This document shows positions 44,850-57,889 of a stretch of DNA of 64,000 nt, piece by piece (positions within the stretch are counted from its first letter, which is position 1; the number at the start of each line of letters is the position of its first letter). A program made the position numbers and the translations under genes. The DNA is from Strobilurus pachycystidiatus (lineage: Eukaryota > Basidiomycota > Agaricomycetes > Agaricales > Physalacriaceae), in the NCBI GenBank assembly GCA_019915135.1, contig JAHLMK010000034.1, positions 62,001-126,000 of the forward strand, given 5' to 3'. A model generated the notes under the pieces. That model did no database searches, was not told the DNA's origin, and worked only from the letters and a program-made list of their open reading frames with translations.

Positions 44850-47800
44850 TCTGGGCCGCCGGAAGAGTATATCGCACATCGAGCGCTGGAGAACGTTTCC
44901 CGGCGGTGGCTCTTACGCTCTGAGAGCCAGTTTTATCGCTTTCAGTGCGTTTCATCAACACACTGATCGCGCATCCTCAACTCATCGATGATCCAGGGCA
45001 AAATCTACACTCTGACCGCGCCGCGGACACCTTCAACGTGCCGAAGATTATGGCAAGTCTGCCTTGCGCCTCCGCAGGTACAACGAGGAGCTCAAGGCGT
45101 GGCGTCGTCATATGCTACTAATGTTGCGCTCCCTAGTGGTGCGTTCAGCTTCTCCGTCCCTCTCTTTGTGTCGCGACTGATGTGATGTCCAGCCATTTCT
45201 TATAACGTCCGGCGACCACCGACTGCTACTGCTATTGCGCTGGATAGCTATACGTTCACGGGATTCATATCAATATCCTACCTTGGGGACCGTAAATTTT
45301 CCGGTATCTCGCTTACGATCTGACGTCCTCTATCTAGGACTAGTCTGCCACAAACGGGTGAACACCGCCTGGCGCTGTGTTCGAGTTTTCCGGTCAATCT
45401 GTGGCGCAGTCGTTCTGGGTCAGCACACGCGCCGACACTCATCAATACTGGCACGAACATCTGCCTGTCCATGTTGGTGGTGTACGTGGCAAGCCGGGAG
45501 TGACTCCCCGCCCTTGACAGCGAACGGTAAGCTGATCTACCTTGCTTAATTAACGATTCATTGACCTCATGTGCAGGTCTCTTCTTGATCAGGATGAGTG
45601 TCTCTATGGACGCTACGGTCTACTCCGCATCCATACCCTTCGCTCTCGACGCCATGACCATTGGCGTTTGCGCTCCGTATGCCGACATGTGTCTGGCGAA
45701 AGATTGGCGGCATGGCGTCGCCATGTTTGCTGTGATGTAACCGATGCCTGTACATAACGGGCTAGACATAGATGCTCATGGCGGATTACTTACCCCCCCA
45801 GCCGGATCTAGGGTAAGCTTTCCCAGTTTCATACCCTCCTTCGCCCTTCTGACTCCTCGTGCCGTACAGCGCTCACTGACGCGGCCTCTCATCACATTGA
45901 GACGCGGTTCGTTTCCGCCTTGAACGGTGACCGCCGCCATCGACCACAATCAAGGTACGATTTCTCACTGTTGTCTTACAACACTAATGTTCCAAAGAAC
46001 GTGAACAGTGACAACTACGGTTGAGGACAGCCGGCTGTCAAGGTGTGTGTAACCCTTGACTGAACTATTGACTCATGCTGACCGTTATTCTTCCGCATAC
46101 AGAATATGGCTTGATGCCTCGGATGCCTGTTTCTACGCTGTCCTTGACGATGGACATGGACAAGCATGCTGCCTACTTAAATCCCCGATGCCTAGCACTG
46201 ACTGTTCACGCGACGTGCTCGAACGCCGTCGTAATGGCCGCACCTTCTACGCTGTTGGTATGTATGCCGGTCTTCCAGCTGCTATTTTGTAACATTTAGC
46301 CTTGAGTTCACAATTTGAGTTGAGAGGTAAGTGCCTGCCTTTTTCTTGCTTCGTACCATCACTGAAACCTGTCTTTCAGCTTCTCTTTTCTCGCACCGTG
46401 GCTGGCGTAATTCTACAGACACGGCCGTATGAGACAAACATCAGCCGATCCTAAGTAAGTTGGGTCTTCCTTCGTTGCTCGAGTCGTGTACTGACATGCT
46501 CTTCCCAACCCAGCCTCGATCTTTTCTGGTACCGGTTCATGGTGCGTTCGTCTTTATCTCTCCTCTTCACATCCGTTGATCATTTTTCTGACACCAGCTC
46601 AGTGCGCGACTACTTCTACCTCACAGTGGACGATGTCGTGGCTCGCGAGCTCAAGCACATCGGTCTCGAAGGTGTCCACGTATCGTCCACTTCTCCGTAA
46701 GCCCAAACTCAATAAGCCTGCACTTCCGTTCGCCGACCTTACTTGCATAGTGTTCGGTCTTTGCCTGATTGTGCATCGGATGCAGGAGCTTGATTGACGC
46801 AAGATCCCTCTCGCCGAGCCGTATGTCCGTTGCTGTCCACTTCCCGCACCCGCACCCGCGCCCTCCTCTTCCATTTTCGCCTGTTGCGTATGTGTTCTTT
46901 GTCACCAGCGCCCCCCGGATGAGCTCCGCATTTCATGACCAGTATCTCGCCTGCGCGCGGATGGGCCTCGTCCTCTGTGGGGGTGAGGGGAGCATTCGCA
47001 CTGGATGATACGCGGATGGGAAGACGTGGATGCCTCAGGTGTCGGAATACTAGATGAGGCTTCACATTTCTCGTCGATGGTAACTATCAAAGAGTGCCGT
47101 TCCCGGCCGTACTAGGCGTCGGCGCTGGATTCTATGACTTAGTCCCAATAGAAGCGGAATTGAGATTACACTGAAACGATGCCAGATGCCGACCAGATAG
47201 TAAGTTTCAATAACCAGTGTGAGAATGTGGTCGCCCTGCAGCTACGGTCTGTCGCGCGGCTACTAAACTTTCCGAGACATTGTCAACTTTGGATCCAGTG
47301 TGATTGGGCGTACCAGCGAATCTCGATTCTGATTCTTGTTCGAGACTGTTATGATCACTTTGCGATCCACTAAAATCTGCTCGACATAATTTCGTGCGCT
47401 GTCAAAAGGTGAATATTTTCTACCCAATCCCTGTCCATAACCCAGCCCACACACTCCACCGCGGTCAACATGGCCGTGGAAGTGCGAATAGCTCCGTTCG
47501 TGAAACGTTGGGCGCGCGTGAAGCACGCACGCAAGTTGGGACCTTCGAGCTATTCTTCGCAGCAGCACCACATCACACCTGTCGACCACAGAGGTCCCTC
47601 TCTGTCTGACCGAGAATGACCGAAGGAAACAGTGTTGAGCCACAGCTGAGCGATCATGGGAGACGGAGATCGTGGGTGAGGGAGATGAGAGAGAGAGATT
47701 TGAAGCAGGACTCGAACGCGGCGTCGGCGTCATATCATGGCAAAGCAGCTATTGAGCTTCCCACTCTCAAGACGAAGATTCAGGAGGAGGGATCTTAGAC

Positions 47801-48372
47801 CGCGATTTCTTTCGACTGCCGGACACGATGACGAATATGTACTTCGCACCGCCGATAACAGGGATGGCGCATGCGGATGACAGAGAGAAGGGCAGGACTC
47901 GTTCAATTTTAAGATATACTGCTACTCCTGCAGACGGGAACGTGGGTTATTCACAGCTGAAGTGGACAGTGAGCGACATACGAAGGCCGACCCCAACAAC
48001 TCTGCCGTATCCGGGACTGGTCATTATCAGGATGTCTTTTACAACAACGACCTAAACGGTTATATTTCTCATGTTTTTTCAGCCTCATCAGCATGGAAGT
48101 AAGACGGCACATAGTCTTGAGCAGGACGGGCGAACGCGAGAGGAATGTTGCCTTCCTTCGTCCGTACCGCGATTCATATCCGTTGTCAAGTCCTGCGCGA
48201 TCTCCCGAACCTGTACCCAACATGAGCCCCATTGTATTCGACATAGGAGATAGGATAGCGCACCAGACGAGCAAACAAGCAGGTGCCGATCTTCGGCACA
48301 TTTCGGCAAACATCATGCGGAACCTGAACACGTGCTGATATCCCTGTTGTTGCACGTCTGTCTGACTCTGTC
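44850..48372. other. Decayed coding sequence, no intact gene
   Basis: Codon-like fragments on the plus strand sit next to splice-like sites but stops break every join: 'AISYNVRRPPTATAIALDSY' (about 45192), 'MDATVYSASIPFALDAMTIG' (about 45604), 'HTEYGLMPRMPVSTLSLTMD' (about 46096) and 'GVGAGFYDLVPIEAELRL' (about 47117, ending at a stop). They may come from one long decayed gene. From 47150 to 48300 there are short frames only. At 48290-48372 the upstream region of the coiled-coil gene begins. Confidence 0.35.
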
Positions 48373-49349
48373 ATGATCCCTGTTCACCTGCAGCCGAAGG
48401 CCCATAATGAGGCTCTCAAGCGTCGAGCCCCTCACCTATTTCACTCTGGACACTCCCGTAGACGGCGTTCTGCTGCCTCTCGATCACCTTTGCTTTCTCT
48501 CAAGAACAATTTGACCGAATCTGAGCTCACGGGGTCAGCCACTCCTTTGAACCCCAGGAAGACATTACGCAACGACCCCACCTGGGCCCAGGTTACATCG
48601 ATAACCAAATGTGCGTTTTCCCTCCCTCTCTTTTCTCCTCCACTCAGACGGCCCAGCCCGGTATCCAACATGTAGGCCTCACCTTTTTCTTCTCTCGCGT
48701 TCATTCATTGGTACATTAGCTATGAGCCGTCACTCTTCACCGGCAAGTCGTGGGCGCCGCTCTCCGATTTCGACGGGTCGGTTTCCATTGCTACTCTCGT
48801 GGCTTTCTTCGTAGCTAATTTGGCTGCCGCAACAGAAGAAAATTTTTCGCCCAATACCACCCGATCTGAAGACCAGGGAGAACCTGCCGTCTATGACATG
48901 GAATCTGATCCACCCTCTTTTGACGGTGTCCGAACATCTACGCCAGATAAGCGATATCTCTGATATTTTTGACGTCTACTCATGTTCCCTTACCAGGTAC
49001 TGCTGTCCTTCGAATGGAGATCGCCATTTTAAAGACTCAGCTCCAAGAGGCGGGAAAGCGGGAGAGCAACTCGAAGTCTGCAATGGAGGACCTCAAGGCC
49101 GCGGCGGAGAGGCGGGAGGCCGAGTTGAAGGCTGGAGCAGAGAAACGGGAAGCCGTGTTGGAGGCTGCGGTCGCAAAGGAGGAGGCTGCAGCGGAGAAAA
49201 GAGAGGCTGATCTTCGGGAAAGAATATCTGAGCTCAAGGAGCGTGAGAGGGTATTGATGGCAGAGGTGAAGGAACTGATTGTGAAGCACGAAGCTACCTT
49301 GAAGGACCGTATTGATGATCTAAAGAACTTCCATAGCACAGTTGGATAA
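48373..49349 (+). CDS. Coiled-coil protein, copy 1 (splice donor lost)
   Basis: Exons 48373-48610, 48720-48776, 48836-48946 and 48997-49349 keep phase throughout. The protein starts 'MIPVHLQPKAHNEALKRRAP', is Ser/Arg/Pro-rich and disordered, then has 'PSFDGVRTSTP' and a long Lys/Glu/Ala coiled coil ('EREL'-type heptads such as 'AAAERREAELKAGAEKREA'). The third intron has ATAAGC where GTAAGC is expected, so normal splicing should fail and translation would stop within six codons of the exon end. Copy 2 at 51110 has no intron at that point. No function is known. It may be a pseudogene or use a rare donor. Confidence 0.55.
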
Positions 49350-50212
49350 TATATTTCACTTCAATTTCTTCTATACATGTAATTGTATTTGTCTGGGTGA
49401 ACAAACATGGACGCCACCGACGACAGCAAAGAAGACCAAGGGAAGCCAAACGTCCTCTCTCCCACCGTTCAATGAGTTAACCATCCGGATGGCCTTGTTT
49501 CTTCCCCGCCATTGTCGCTCATACGGACCAACTTATTCATCGGCAGACGACGATGGCACCACGCATACCAGACCGCGCCAAGTCAGGTGTTCGAATTGGA
49601 GGATGAGGAGACGAGGATGAGGATTTCGACAGGGTGTGGATAAACGACAGTAAACGTGTAAACGGGTGGTGCTTACCTTTTCCCCGACCAATGTCTCCTC
49701 GACAATGACGCTGGACTCTGAGCTCTCTCTCCAAAGCAGGGCATTGCAGACCAAAACGATAAATGCTCGCATCAACTGGTATGCCTTCCTCGTTGCTTAT
49801 TCCTTACTCACGCTGACGTCCGACACCAGTTTTACTAGCCTCACCTGCCCGCTCAAATCGGATGTTTCCACCCTTACCATCTTCAATGTGCTCCAGTCGC
49901 TCTGGGCCGACTAGGCCATCGTCACCGCCGTCCCCACTCGTGCGACTTCCAGCTCAACAACTTGGCCATATTCTACTTCCAGTCATTAGCGTGCATTGCC
50001 TCACCGTCCTCCGATCAGGACATCTTCCACTCCCGCGTCAAGACTACCAGTATCACTGAGACAATGTTGAAGATTAAGATAATGTACGGACGATTGAAAA
50101 CCGCATGCAGGAGGCATTGGCTGAACAAGTTTACGTATGGAGGCAACATGCTTGGCCCGGTCCGATCGAAACATGTGCGGCGAAAGTCTGTCAGGTATTC
50201 AAACAACCACGG
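49350..50212. other. No intact gene
   Basis: Short frames only. A plus fragment 'MDATDDSKEDQGKPN' (about 49409) and 'VFELEDEETRMR' (about 49590) is codon-like but interrupted by stops. Confidence 0.3.
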
Positions 50213-50690
50213 TCATTTGATCATGTGTCTGTAGGACGCGTAGACGTGATTAGCACGAGAGACGCGGGAGAGCATAGACACTAACTGTATTTGGCGTCTC
50301 ATGGTCAATGCAAAGAGGACAAAGAAATACACAACAAGAATGGGCCAATAAACCGATACGTCCGACACTTCTGACGTTGTCGCTACTAGAGCGAGAGTTG
50401 TAGCGCGAGTAGCGGAGAGCCTGCATAGAATAATGAGAACTTGGGATATTGAGTATGTGACGCGACCCACCAGGATTGCCATTCAGGAACACGCCTGACA
50501 AACGGTCGGAATTCGTCGTCTCTCTAGCTCGGCAAAGGGCTTCTAGAATCTTCGCCTCCTTCCTCTATCTCGTCAGCGAGAAGGTCGTCCTGCAGAGATG
50601 GGCTCAATTTTGGCTGGAGTAACGCGAGAAGGAAATTGAGAAGATATATGGCGTGCGCGTCTATTGGAATGTTATCGTCTGAAGGAGTGT
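50213..50690 (-). pseudogene. rer1: Truncated RER1 copy (Golgi-to-ER retrieval receptor)
   Basis: On the minus strand: 'IYLLNFLLALLQPKLSPSLQ', 'DDLLADEIEEGGED', then TAG, then 'RDDEFRPFVRRVPEWQSW' up to 50471. A normal intron leads to exon 50420-50286 ('ATRATTLALVATTSEVSDV', 'YWPILVVYFFVLFALTMRRQ'), and a second intron leads to 50228-50213 ('HMIK', TGA). These are unmistakable RER1 blocks. The in-frame TAG before 'RDDEFRPF', the stop right after 'HMIK' (removing the 'YRYVPF..GKKKY' tail) and the unrecognisable N-terminal third show it is not functional. Introns are retained, so it arose by DNA duplication, not by reverse transcription. The active RER1 gene is presumably elsewhere. Confidence 0.85.
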
Positions 50691-51109
50691 CTACAGCTAA
50701 TTTGTTCTCACAGCAGACTGGAATGTAAATGCGAATCATTGAATAAGTCATTCTCTGGAAAGCGACGCGAGTAACACACCTATATACCACTGAAGAACGA
50801 AAAAACGCACCCATTTCACATTTGTTGCTTGCCGATGTCAGTACTCTTGTCTGACCGAAAATTACTACCTATATTCCACGACTTGCGTTTTGGGTTCCAA
50901 AATTACCCAGTGTACGATACAACATGTTCGCTCAGAGAGAGAATTATGGAATATGAAGTTCGTTGCCCACTGATTATAATCGGTTGACGTTATCTTATCA
51001 CTTTTTTTCAGGTACTACTACCAGTCTTCGGCATAATTTCGGCGACATGCGCGATTCGGTGATGCGAGACCTAGACACGTGCTGACATCTCCGTTGTTGC
51101 ACGTCTGTC
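50691..51109. other. Upstream region of coiled-coil gene copy 2
   Basis: The last 90 bp before 51110 (words such as ACACGTGCTGA and GTTGTTGCACGTCTGTC) also occur before copy 1 at about 48329-48371, so the duplication includes promoter sequence. Confidence 0.55.
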
Positions 51110-52018
51110 ATGATCCCCGTTCACCAGCGCCCCAAAGCCCATAATGAGGCTCTCAAGCGCCGAGCGCCTCACCTATTTAACCCGGGAAACTCCCGTAGAC
51201 GGCGTTCTGCTGCCTCTCGATCGCCTTTGGTTCCTCTCAAGAACAACTCCACTAGTTCCGAACTCACAAGCCCAGCCATTCCTTTGAACCCGGGGAAGAC
51301 TTCACGTTGCACGGAGACATTATCCAACGTCCCCACCTGGGTCCAAGCCGCATCGATAACCAATCGTGCGTTCTCTTTCTCTCTCCCCCTCTTTGCTCTT
51401 CGACTCAAACGATCCAGCCCGGTCTCCAGCCTGTGGGCTTCTCCATCGTTTCTTTGTGCATTCATTCATCCGTGCATTAGCTATGAGCCGTCCCTTCTCA
51501 CCATCAAGTCAAGAACATCACTCCATGTCGGGTGAGTTCATTCTCTGCCGTGCATGGTCATACTGAAACCAGCCGTCGGGACAGACGAAAATATTTCGCC
51601 CAATATAACCCGGTCTGAAAGTCCGGGAGGTGTTATCGCTTACGATTTTGGCTCCGAGGCACCATCGTTCGACGGAGTCAGGACATCGACGCCGCTACAA
51701 GCAGAAGTCGTAGCTCTACGGGCTCAACTAGAGGGTGCGAGAAAGGTGGAGGCAGTCCTCCTTGCCAGGGTAGACGATCTGAAGGTGGCGGCGGAGCAGA
51801 GGGTGGGCGGACTATTGGAACGTTTCACTGAACTTAAGGTGCGGGAGGGCGAGTTGAAGATCGCGGCGGAGAAGCGGGAGGGCGAGTTGCAATCGGCCTT
51901 GGAGAAAAGGGAGAATGAGTTGAAGGCCATGCTGGAAGATCTGAAGGCGGCGGCGGCGAAGAGGGAGGCCGAACTATTGGAACGAATCGCGGAGTTGAAG
52001 GCAGAGGGGAAGAGATGA
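51110..52018 (+). CDS. Coiled-coil protein, copy 2 (intact)
   Basis: Three exons (51110-51365, 51481-51531, 51573-52018) join in frame to 250 aa. The N-terminus 'MIPVHQRPKAHNEALKRRAP' and 'RRRRSAASRSPL' match copy 1, with the middle 'ENISPNITRSESPGG' and 'APSFDGVRTSTPLQAEVV', then a C-terminal coiled coil of repeating 'KREGELQSALEKRENELK' type. No catalytic motif or membrane segment is present; Arg/Ser richness in the first 60 residues suggests nuclear location. It differs from copy 1 by lacking the last intron. Function is unknown. Confidence 0.65.
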
Positions 52019-53835
52019 TGCGGAAGGAGGAACCTATCCGACTCGATTCGAAGGACTCTCACATGGTTGTTGGATGGTCTCCTTGGTGCATACCTATTCC
52101 TATCTGAGGCTGTGAGCTCATCGACCGCCTTCTAGTCACTTACTGTTCTCGCTCCCCTATTCATATGTTTTCCATTCAACTCGTTGCACAGCTATCTACA
52201 TATGCTTTCTATGCTTTTGTTCATCTCGCCACTCAAATCTTTATCTCTGACATATGGCAACTCATCCGCCTCGTATTGTGCTCGATGCTGTGCTCCACCG
52301 TTTGTCATCGCTGTTGGTGTGCCTTCCATCTCACCTTTATTCATGCCTCTAGTCCTTACATCCACGCTCAGTGTATCCCGTAGTGCCGACTCAGGGTCCA
52401 GAGTGACGCTAACCGTGGTGTACTGAAGCTCGTGAGACGTTCGTTCGTTTCGAGTCAGTGCGTTGTCGCTGACCAGCTCGTCTTCTTTTGCTTCCTGCTG
52501 ACCAGTTTCCATCAGGCTTCAGCGCTTCAGCGTCGACGCGTGAGACAGTCCACGCTACTTGCCGCGAAGCGCGAACTCGATAACGCTGCCCGAAGTGTTA
52601 TTATCTTCGTTCCCCTGGAATTCATGCCATGCCGCCTAGGGTTGAGCCCGCTTTTCCTACTCATGACCTCACATGCAAGACCTCTCAAACGTCCAAGGTC
52701 ATCTGCGGCGTCATCACCAGCTCCTCCCTCTTCCTCCCTCTTCTCTCGCAGCCACAACAACCCCCCACATGTTCTTGCCCGCTGATATCACCGTACATCT
52801 GGTCATGGACCCACCTCTTCGCGTTCCTATAGACACACGGACGAATGGCACTGGTCGTCGTCATTCGATTCCGCCCATGCTGCTCACCCCATTCAGTCAG
52901 AGCGACGACAGTGTGTCCGGAACAAAGGTTTTTGCTCTCATCCCCGGGTTCGCTATGCTGATGGTCACTTGTAGTAGTACCTCTCTTCCCGTTGACTAAT
53001 CTTCTCCGCTTACCTGACGACACTTTGAGCCTATTTGCTATGTACACGAACTAGTATCGATGCGAGTCCACATTGTGAAATCGTCTCATACGACGAGCAG
53101 AGTCTGGCCATCGTCTCTAGCTGCTTCCTTTTGGAAACTCGGAAGGATTATCCGACCGCCATTCTTTCTCTACTGGCTTCCTCATCGCAGGCTGAAGTAC
53201 AGTTACCTGTATCGAAGTCGCACAATGCCAGTGAGCCTGGCAGCGATGTCTTGATGAGCGGAGGGATGAAAGGCGAGCTGGAGGTGAAGGAGCTTGAGAA
53301 AGGAGCGGTCGATGAGTCCATCGAGTCCATGCTTCCTCATTAATCCGTAAGGTGTTCGCTGGGTGCAGTCGTCGTTCCGGAGCTCATGCTTTCAATGTCG
53401 ATCTCCTCAACAGACGAGCAGCACACAGTTGGTGAACCAATGGGCGAGACGTTTAAACAACATGAACCCCCCATCAGATCAATCGACGTCTTCGAGGTTT
53501 TCGCTCGCCAGGTCGATTTGACGTCGCGTAACCCGCTGCTGAAAGCGAGCCACTTCAGCTCGTTTAGTGTGAGAGTGCGATCGTCGTCTCAGGGCTCCTC
53601 TACGCGTCCACCTTTCCAAATTCGTGCCTTGCGATCGCTGACAAGGCAAAGTCGGTACCAGTGGCGGTGGCTTAGAGGAGGCACTGTCGTTACAGAAAGA
53701 GAACTGAAGTGGACTGTTCATCCATGATGTTGATCTACTTCGGTGTAGAGTACTTGGAGCATGATGGGAATCTGAGTCGCGCGATGGAATCTGAGTCGCC
53801 GGTGAGTACTGTCCGGATTAGGAAACAACTCCTCA
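52019..53835. other. Codon-like fragments without a consistent gene model
   Basis: Plus fragments at 52673-52999 and 53035-53343 (ending 'DESIESMLPH') and a minus fragment at 52192-52512 (ending 'NKSIESICR') resemble each other only at their ends. A plus frame at 53386-53727 is 113 aa without a domain. None is supported as a gene. Confidence 0.3.
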
Positions 53836-53944
53836 ATGATCACTCAAAGACGCGACTCTCGGGAGCCTCTCGGGAGTCCCTTAGATGAGGTTAAGCCATT
53901 GAAACTGTCACTCGCGGTGCTCAAGATTAAGGCGTACCATATAA

Positions 53945-54140
53945 GACATCCCGCCGCGCTCCCGCCTCCATCCCGCCGCATCCCGCCGCGTCCCCCTTCC
54001 AAGCCGTTGCTCAGGCCGAAGCCAGGCCAGAGCCAGCCGTGACTGACGGCCTTGGCCTGGCTTGCCATTTCGATGAGCCGGAGCTTTGCAAAGCCGGGCC
54101 AGGCCGGCGGCTTCAGGCCAAAGCCGGGCCAGCAGATCAC
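53945..54140. repeat. GC-rich low-complexity tract
   Basis: Repeats of CCCGCCGC(G/A)TCCCGCC are followed by repeats of AGCCGGGCCAG/AGGCCAAAGCC in both orientations (for example CCAAAGCCGGGCCAGC near 54117). Confidence 0.55.
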
Positions 54141-57100
54141 TAGGTCACACGGACTACATTTCCTACTACCTCTCCTCCTGGTGTTCAAGTCGTTCTTCGT
54201 ATAATATCATTCTCATGTCTTGGCTGAATTCCATTCGTACCCCGGCGCCTCGGACGCCCACTTTCTCACGTACCTTTGCGACAGTTTCCGAATCCGCGCC
54301 CCCGCGAGTGAAAGTAGTTCGGAGTCGACATGCCCTGACACGGCGCACACAGTGACACAGTTGGTGCTCAGAGGGATCTTTCGATTCATGCGAGAGCAGT
54401 TCTTGGATGTTGAGAGACGACAGCCCGTGATACTGGGCGCACCACCGACAACCGATATCTGAGTGCAAAGGTGATGAGTCGACGATGTCCTATCCCGAGG
54501 TAGACGTGTTCAACTCACCAATAGAATAGCGTATCTGCGCGTAACGAATGGAATTCGACGTCTCGAGTCAGCTATGCAGCTGGTCAAGAGAAAGTACGCT
54601 GCATATTAGAGAATTCACGAGCACAGTTGTTGGTGCAAGCCGTGTGTCAGGCAATGCGAAAGGGATCTGAAAACGTCTCAGAGAGACGACAATCCATGAC
54701 ATTGGGCGCACCACCAGCGGTAGACCGACGAACAAAGTTGTTCCCATCGAGTAAATGGGCCCGGACACTGCAATGATACCGTGTAAGTGTAAAAATCAAC
54801 GTGAATGACGGAAGCTAGACGTACCACGACTGAGGACGGCGGCACTCATATCTAACAGGTGTAGTAGGTGCAGTACTGGAAGATCTAAAATCAATGTGTT
54901 CTTCACCTAACCTCTGTTGTTATCCATATCCTTTCGTTGTCCGTATCCTCTTGCACTTACTCGGGAAGCACCGCGCCCGAATACCGCATCCAGCAAGAAG
55001 CCAAGAGGGCGAGAGTCTGATAGTGGACGAAGCAAGAAGGAAAAGATCAGAGCTTACCTTGATTCAAGTCCAATGCGTGAAGAGGCTGAGTCTTACAGCT
55101 CATGTTCCCGCCGAGTATGAAGGGAATACGTCTCATACAGAGAGGACGGCACATGGTTTGACAAACATAAGTGATATACATATAAGAAACTCAAAACGTT
55201 GAACAACGATACTAGAACCTGAGAAGTTTCTACACGACAACGAAGTTCAGATGGCAAGAAAGATAGTGACCAGAGTGAATCAACTATAATCTGGGTTGAA
55301 TGTCGCGTGTGGCCTAGCCGGAAATCCCAGGAACTTCGACAATAACCTCCCCGTTACTATACATGTTGGCGTGACGGCACGGCATGCATTTCGATGGCGC
55401 GTGAGTAGAGAGAAAGAACAATGTGGGGCACATCGATTGACAGCCAATCGATGCGGGCCAGCGGTCGCAGAAATCCAAGCCGAGTGAGAACGTGAAGGCG
55501 ACCGCTTTCTGAGATGCAACTCGGACCGCGCACTGGAGTCCTGAAGTCAAGACGATCTGTGTAACACAGGTTAGCACAGACTCAATCGTCATCAGAGGGT
55601 TGACACACCTTGTGAGTCAAGACAGGACCGTTAGTCGTCGTTGAGACGATGGACTTCGTGCTTCAAATAAAAGTCAGTATGGATCAAGAATAAGAGAAGG
55701 ACCAAAACATACCCAGACTGAGTTGTGTGGCATCTGACAACGGTGTCGGTGGGTGTTGAGTACCGGCAAAGTGCTAACAGAGAAACCCTCGAAGTCACGG
55801 GCGCCGCGAAGGCAAGAGCTATACGAGAAGGTCAGTGAGATCAAGTGAGACGAGCATGAATAACTTACCGAAGTCTCAGTGGACATTCGGCAAAGACAGC
55901 ACAGATGAAGTGCCTGAGAGGTCTAAGGACGATGTACGGAGATATGAGCGTGACATGGCTGCGCCATGCCACCAGTCGTCCGTCTCCGACATATGTCCGC
56001 ATCCACAGCGTGGAGAGAGAAGGTCGGGCGCCAGAATCAGGACGTACAGTCACCAAATAGACCACGGATTGAATCCGAACGGTCATCCGCACTGAAGCAG
56101 GACTAGAATATGAAGGTTCAGTACTCCAACAATGCACAAGATTGAAGGGGCTTACCGTCGGCCGCACACGGCGCCAATTCGTCCCATACCGGACGAATAG
56201 AAACACAGGCGTGTATTAAAGGCATCAATGCCAGAGATGGGGTAATGCCGGACCGTGTCCCGACGTCCCGCCCTGTGGTCGGCCTGCGCCACAGGTCGAT
56301 CGATGTCTTACAAATGGCGGCGGCGTGCACCAGAGCAGAGCATCTACAAGCCGACCGCATATCCAGGGAGTCATTAAGAAGGTCAGCACATCAAGACTTC
56401 AGAGACAAGGTACGGGATCAGTATATCAAAATCTAACTAGATGGGCAAATGCTTACCGTTTGCGGTGAACAGATGCGCGCAGACTGAGACTCTATCAGCA
56501 CAATCCCTGGTGCCTATAGAGTAGCCGGAGATAGCGACACCGTCGCTGCCGAGTCGTAATCCCGCTGGCCAAACATCATTCCGCCCTTGCCCAGCTCGAG
56601 GTGCAGAGGGGGCCTGGCGACATTGTGGGGCGTTCTCGGTGGTGACTTCTGTCCGTTGAGTGTCCCGAACGGGGACACCGGTGACGCTGGGGTTCTGAGG
56701 ATGTCAGAAGAGCATTAGACATAATCATAAAACAGAGAAAAACGACGGCGGCTTACCCAGAGCGCTACGGGAAGCCGTTCTGCCCAGAAGCGAGAGGATG
56801 CAGTCCTCATATCCCATCGACACCATTGCACTTGGATTCCCGCGATCCCCGTTCAGAATCCCGCCTCCCCCACTATGTCCCGCCCCCATCCTATATCGAC
56901 CTCCTACAGTCGTCAGACGTTAGCACAAGCTGTGGTCGCTGTGGGGTCCTGTTCAGACAGCATCTTCAGAAGAAATCCCGTCGTCGGTTGGGCGCTGACA
57001 ACGTCTGAATAGTGTATTTTAGTAAAACAGATTTTGATGAAAAACTTGACGACGTACCGAGGCGCTGTACGGCGCCGTTCGGCCCAAACTATCAAGAGCA

Positions 57101-57889
57101 CATTCAATTACTACCAAGCTTCGCAGAGTATTGGGCGTCCCAGGTGTCCAAATCAAACGCCCGCCGCCCCGACCCAAATGCGGTCCCGTCGTCGGCGGGC
57201 TCCAGCGGGCGCAGGGCGGGAGAAGACGTGGAGATGGCAGTGAGTCGTCGACAGTACCATTGAAAAAACAAATCACTCTGCAAAACGGCAAAACAGGGGG
57301 CGAAGGCGTGGTCGACAACGAGTCCGTTAAGTAAAAGTGCTAGTTGCAAGTGGGTTCCAAAGTCCGTCTTGATGTCAACGACGTCGGCGGGCTCGTAGTA
57401 GCACCAAATCTTGTGTAGTCGTTAGGTAGTATCGATACGTGTCCGTCGTCGTGGTCGTCGCCGGTAGAGGTGTCTGCGTCGAGTGGTGGCATGCCTAGTA
57501 CATCATGGTAAGAGGGTAAGTTGCGATGGGAGTCAAGTCAAACACACCTAAATAGCATTCGTGTCGAGTCTCGAGGACTTTGTTGCATCTATGGGTGGAC
57601 AAATGAAAGCCATCGAAGGTTATAGAGTGAGGTTGAAGATCTGTAAAGTGAGTGTTAGTGAACGTCCTAATAACAAAATGCAAGATAACGATTGTTGGCT
57701 GTCAGCAAAATGACAGTCGTATATTGTGAGAGAGTCAAGGAGAGCATATCGTATAAATGAAAGGACTCGGAAAGAAGAAAGAATGAGGAAAGAAATGAAT
57801 GATACCAGAATGCGCTGCAAGTCGAGACCAAGTAAACGTTGAAGGGTGTCCGGAAAGTGAAACAGAGTTGTGTCTAGTAGTCAAGCGGG
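54141..57889 (-). other. Remnants of a membrane-protein family, no intact gene
   Basis: Minus-strand fragments such as 'GTTLFVGLPLVVRPMSWIVV' (54568-54768 frame) and 'GGAPSITGCRLS' (54400-54460) share a 'P.V.G.R...NLR' type helix start typical of orphan mushroom membrane proteins. Several GT/AG-like sites occur, but stops interrupt every reconstruction. Other minus frames (55865-56206, 57019-57349) have no domain. Confidence 0.3.

Noticed and set aside
48947..48996. AT-AC (U12-type) intron in coiled-coil copy 1
   Set aside because: The intron ends in AG, lacks the ATATCC donor of U12 introns, and ATAAGC is one base from a normal GTAAGC.
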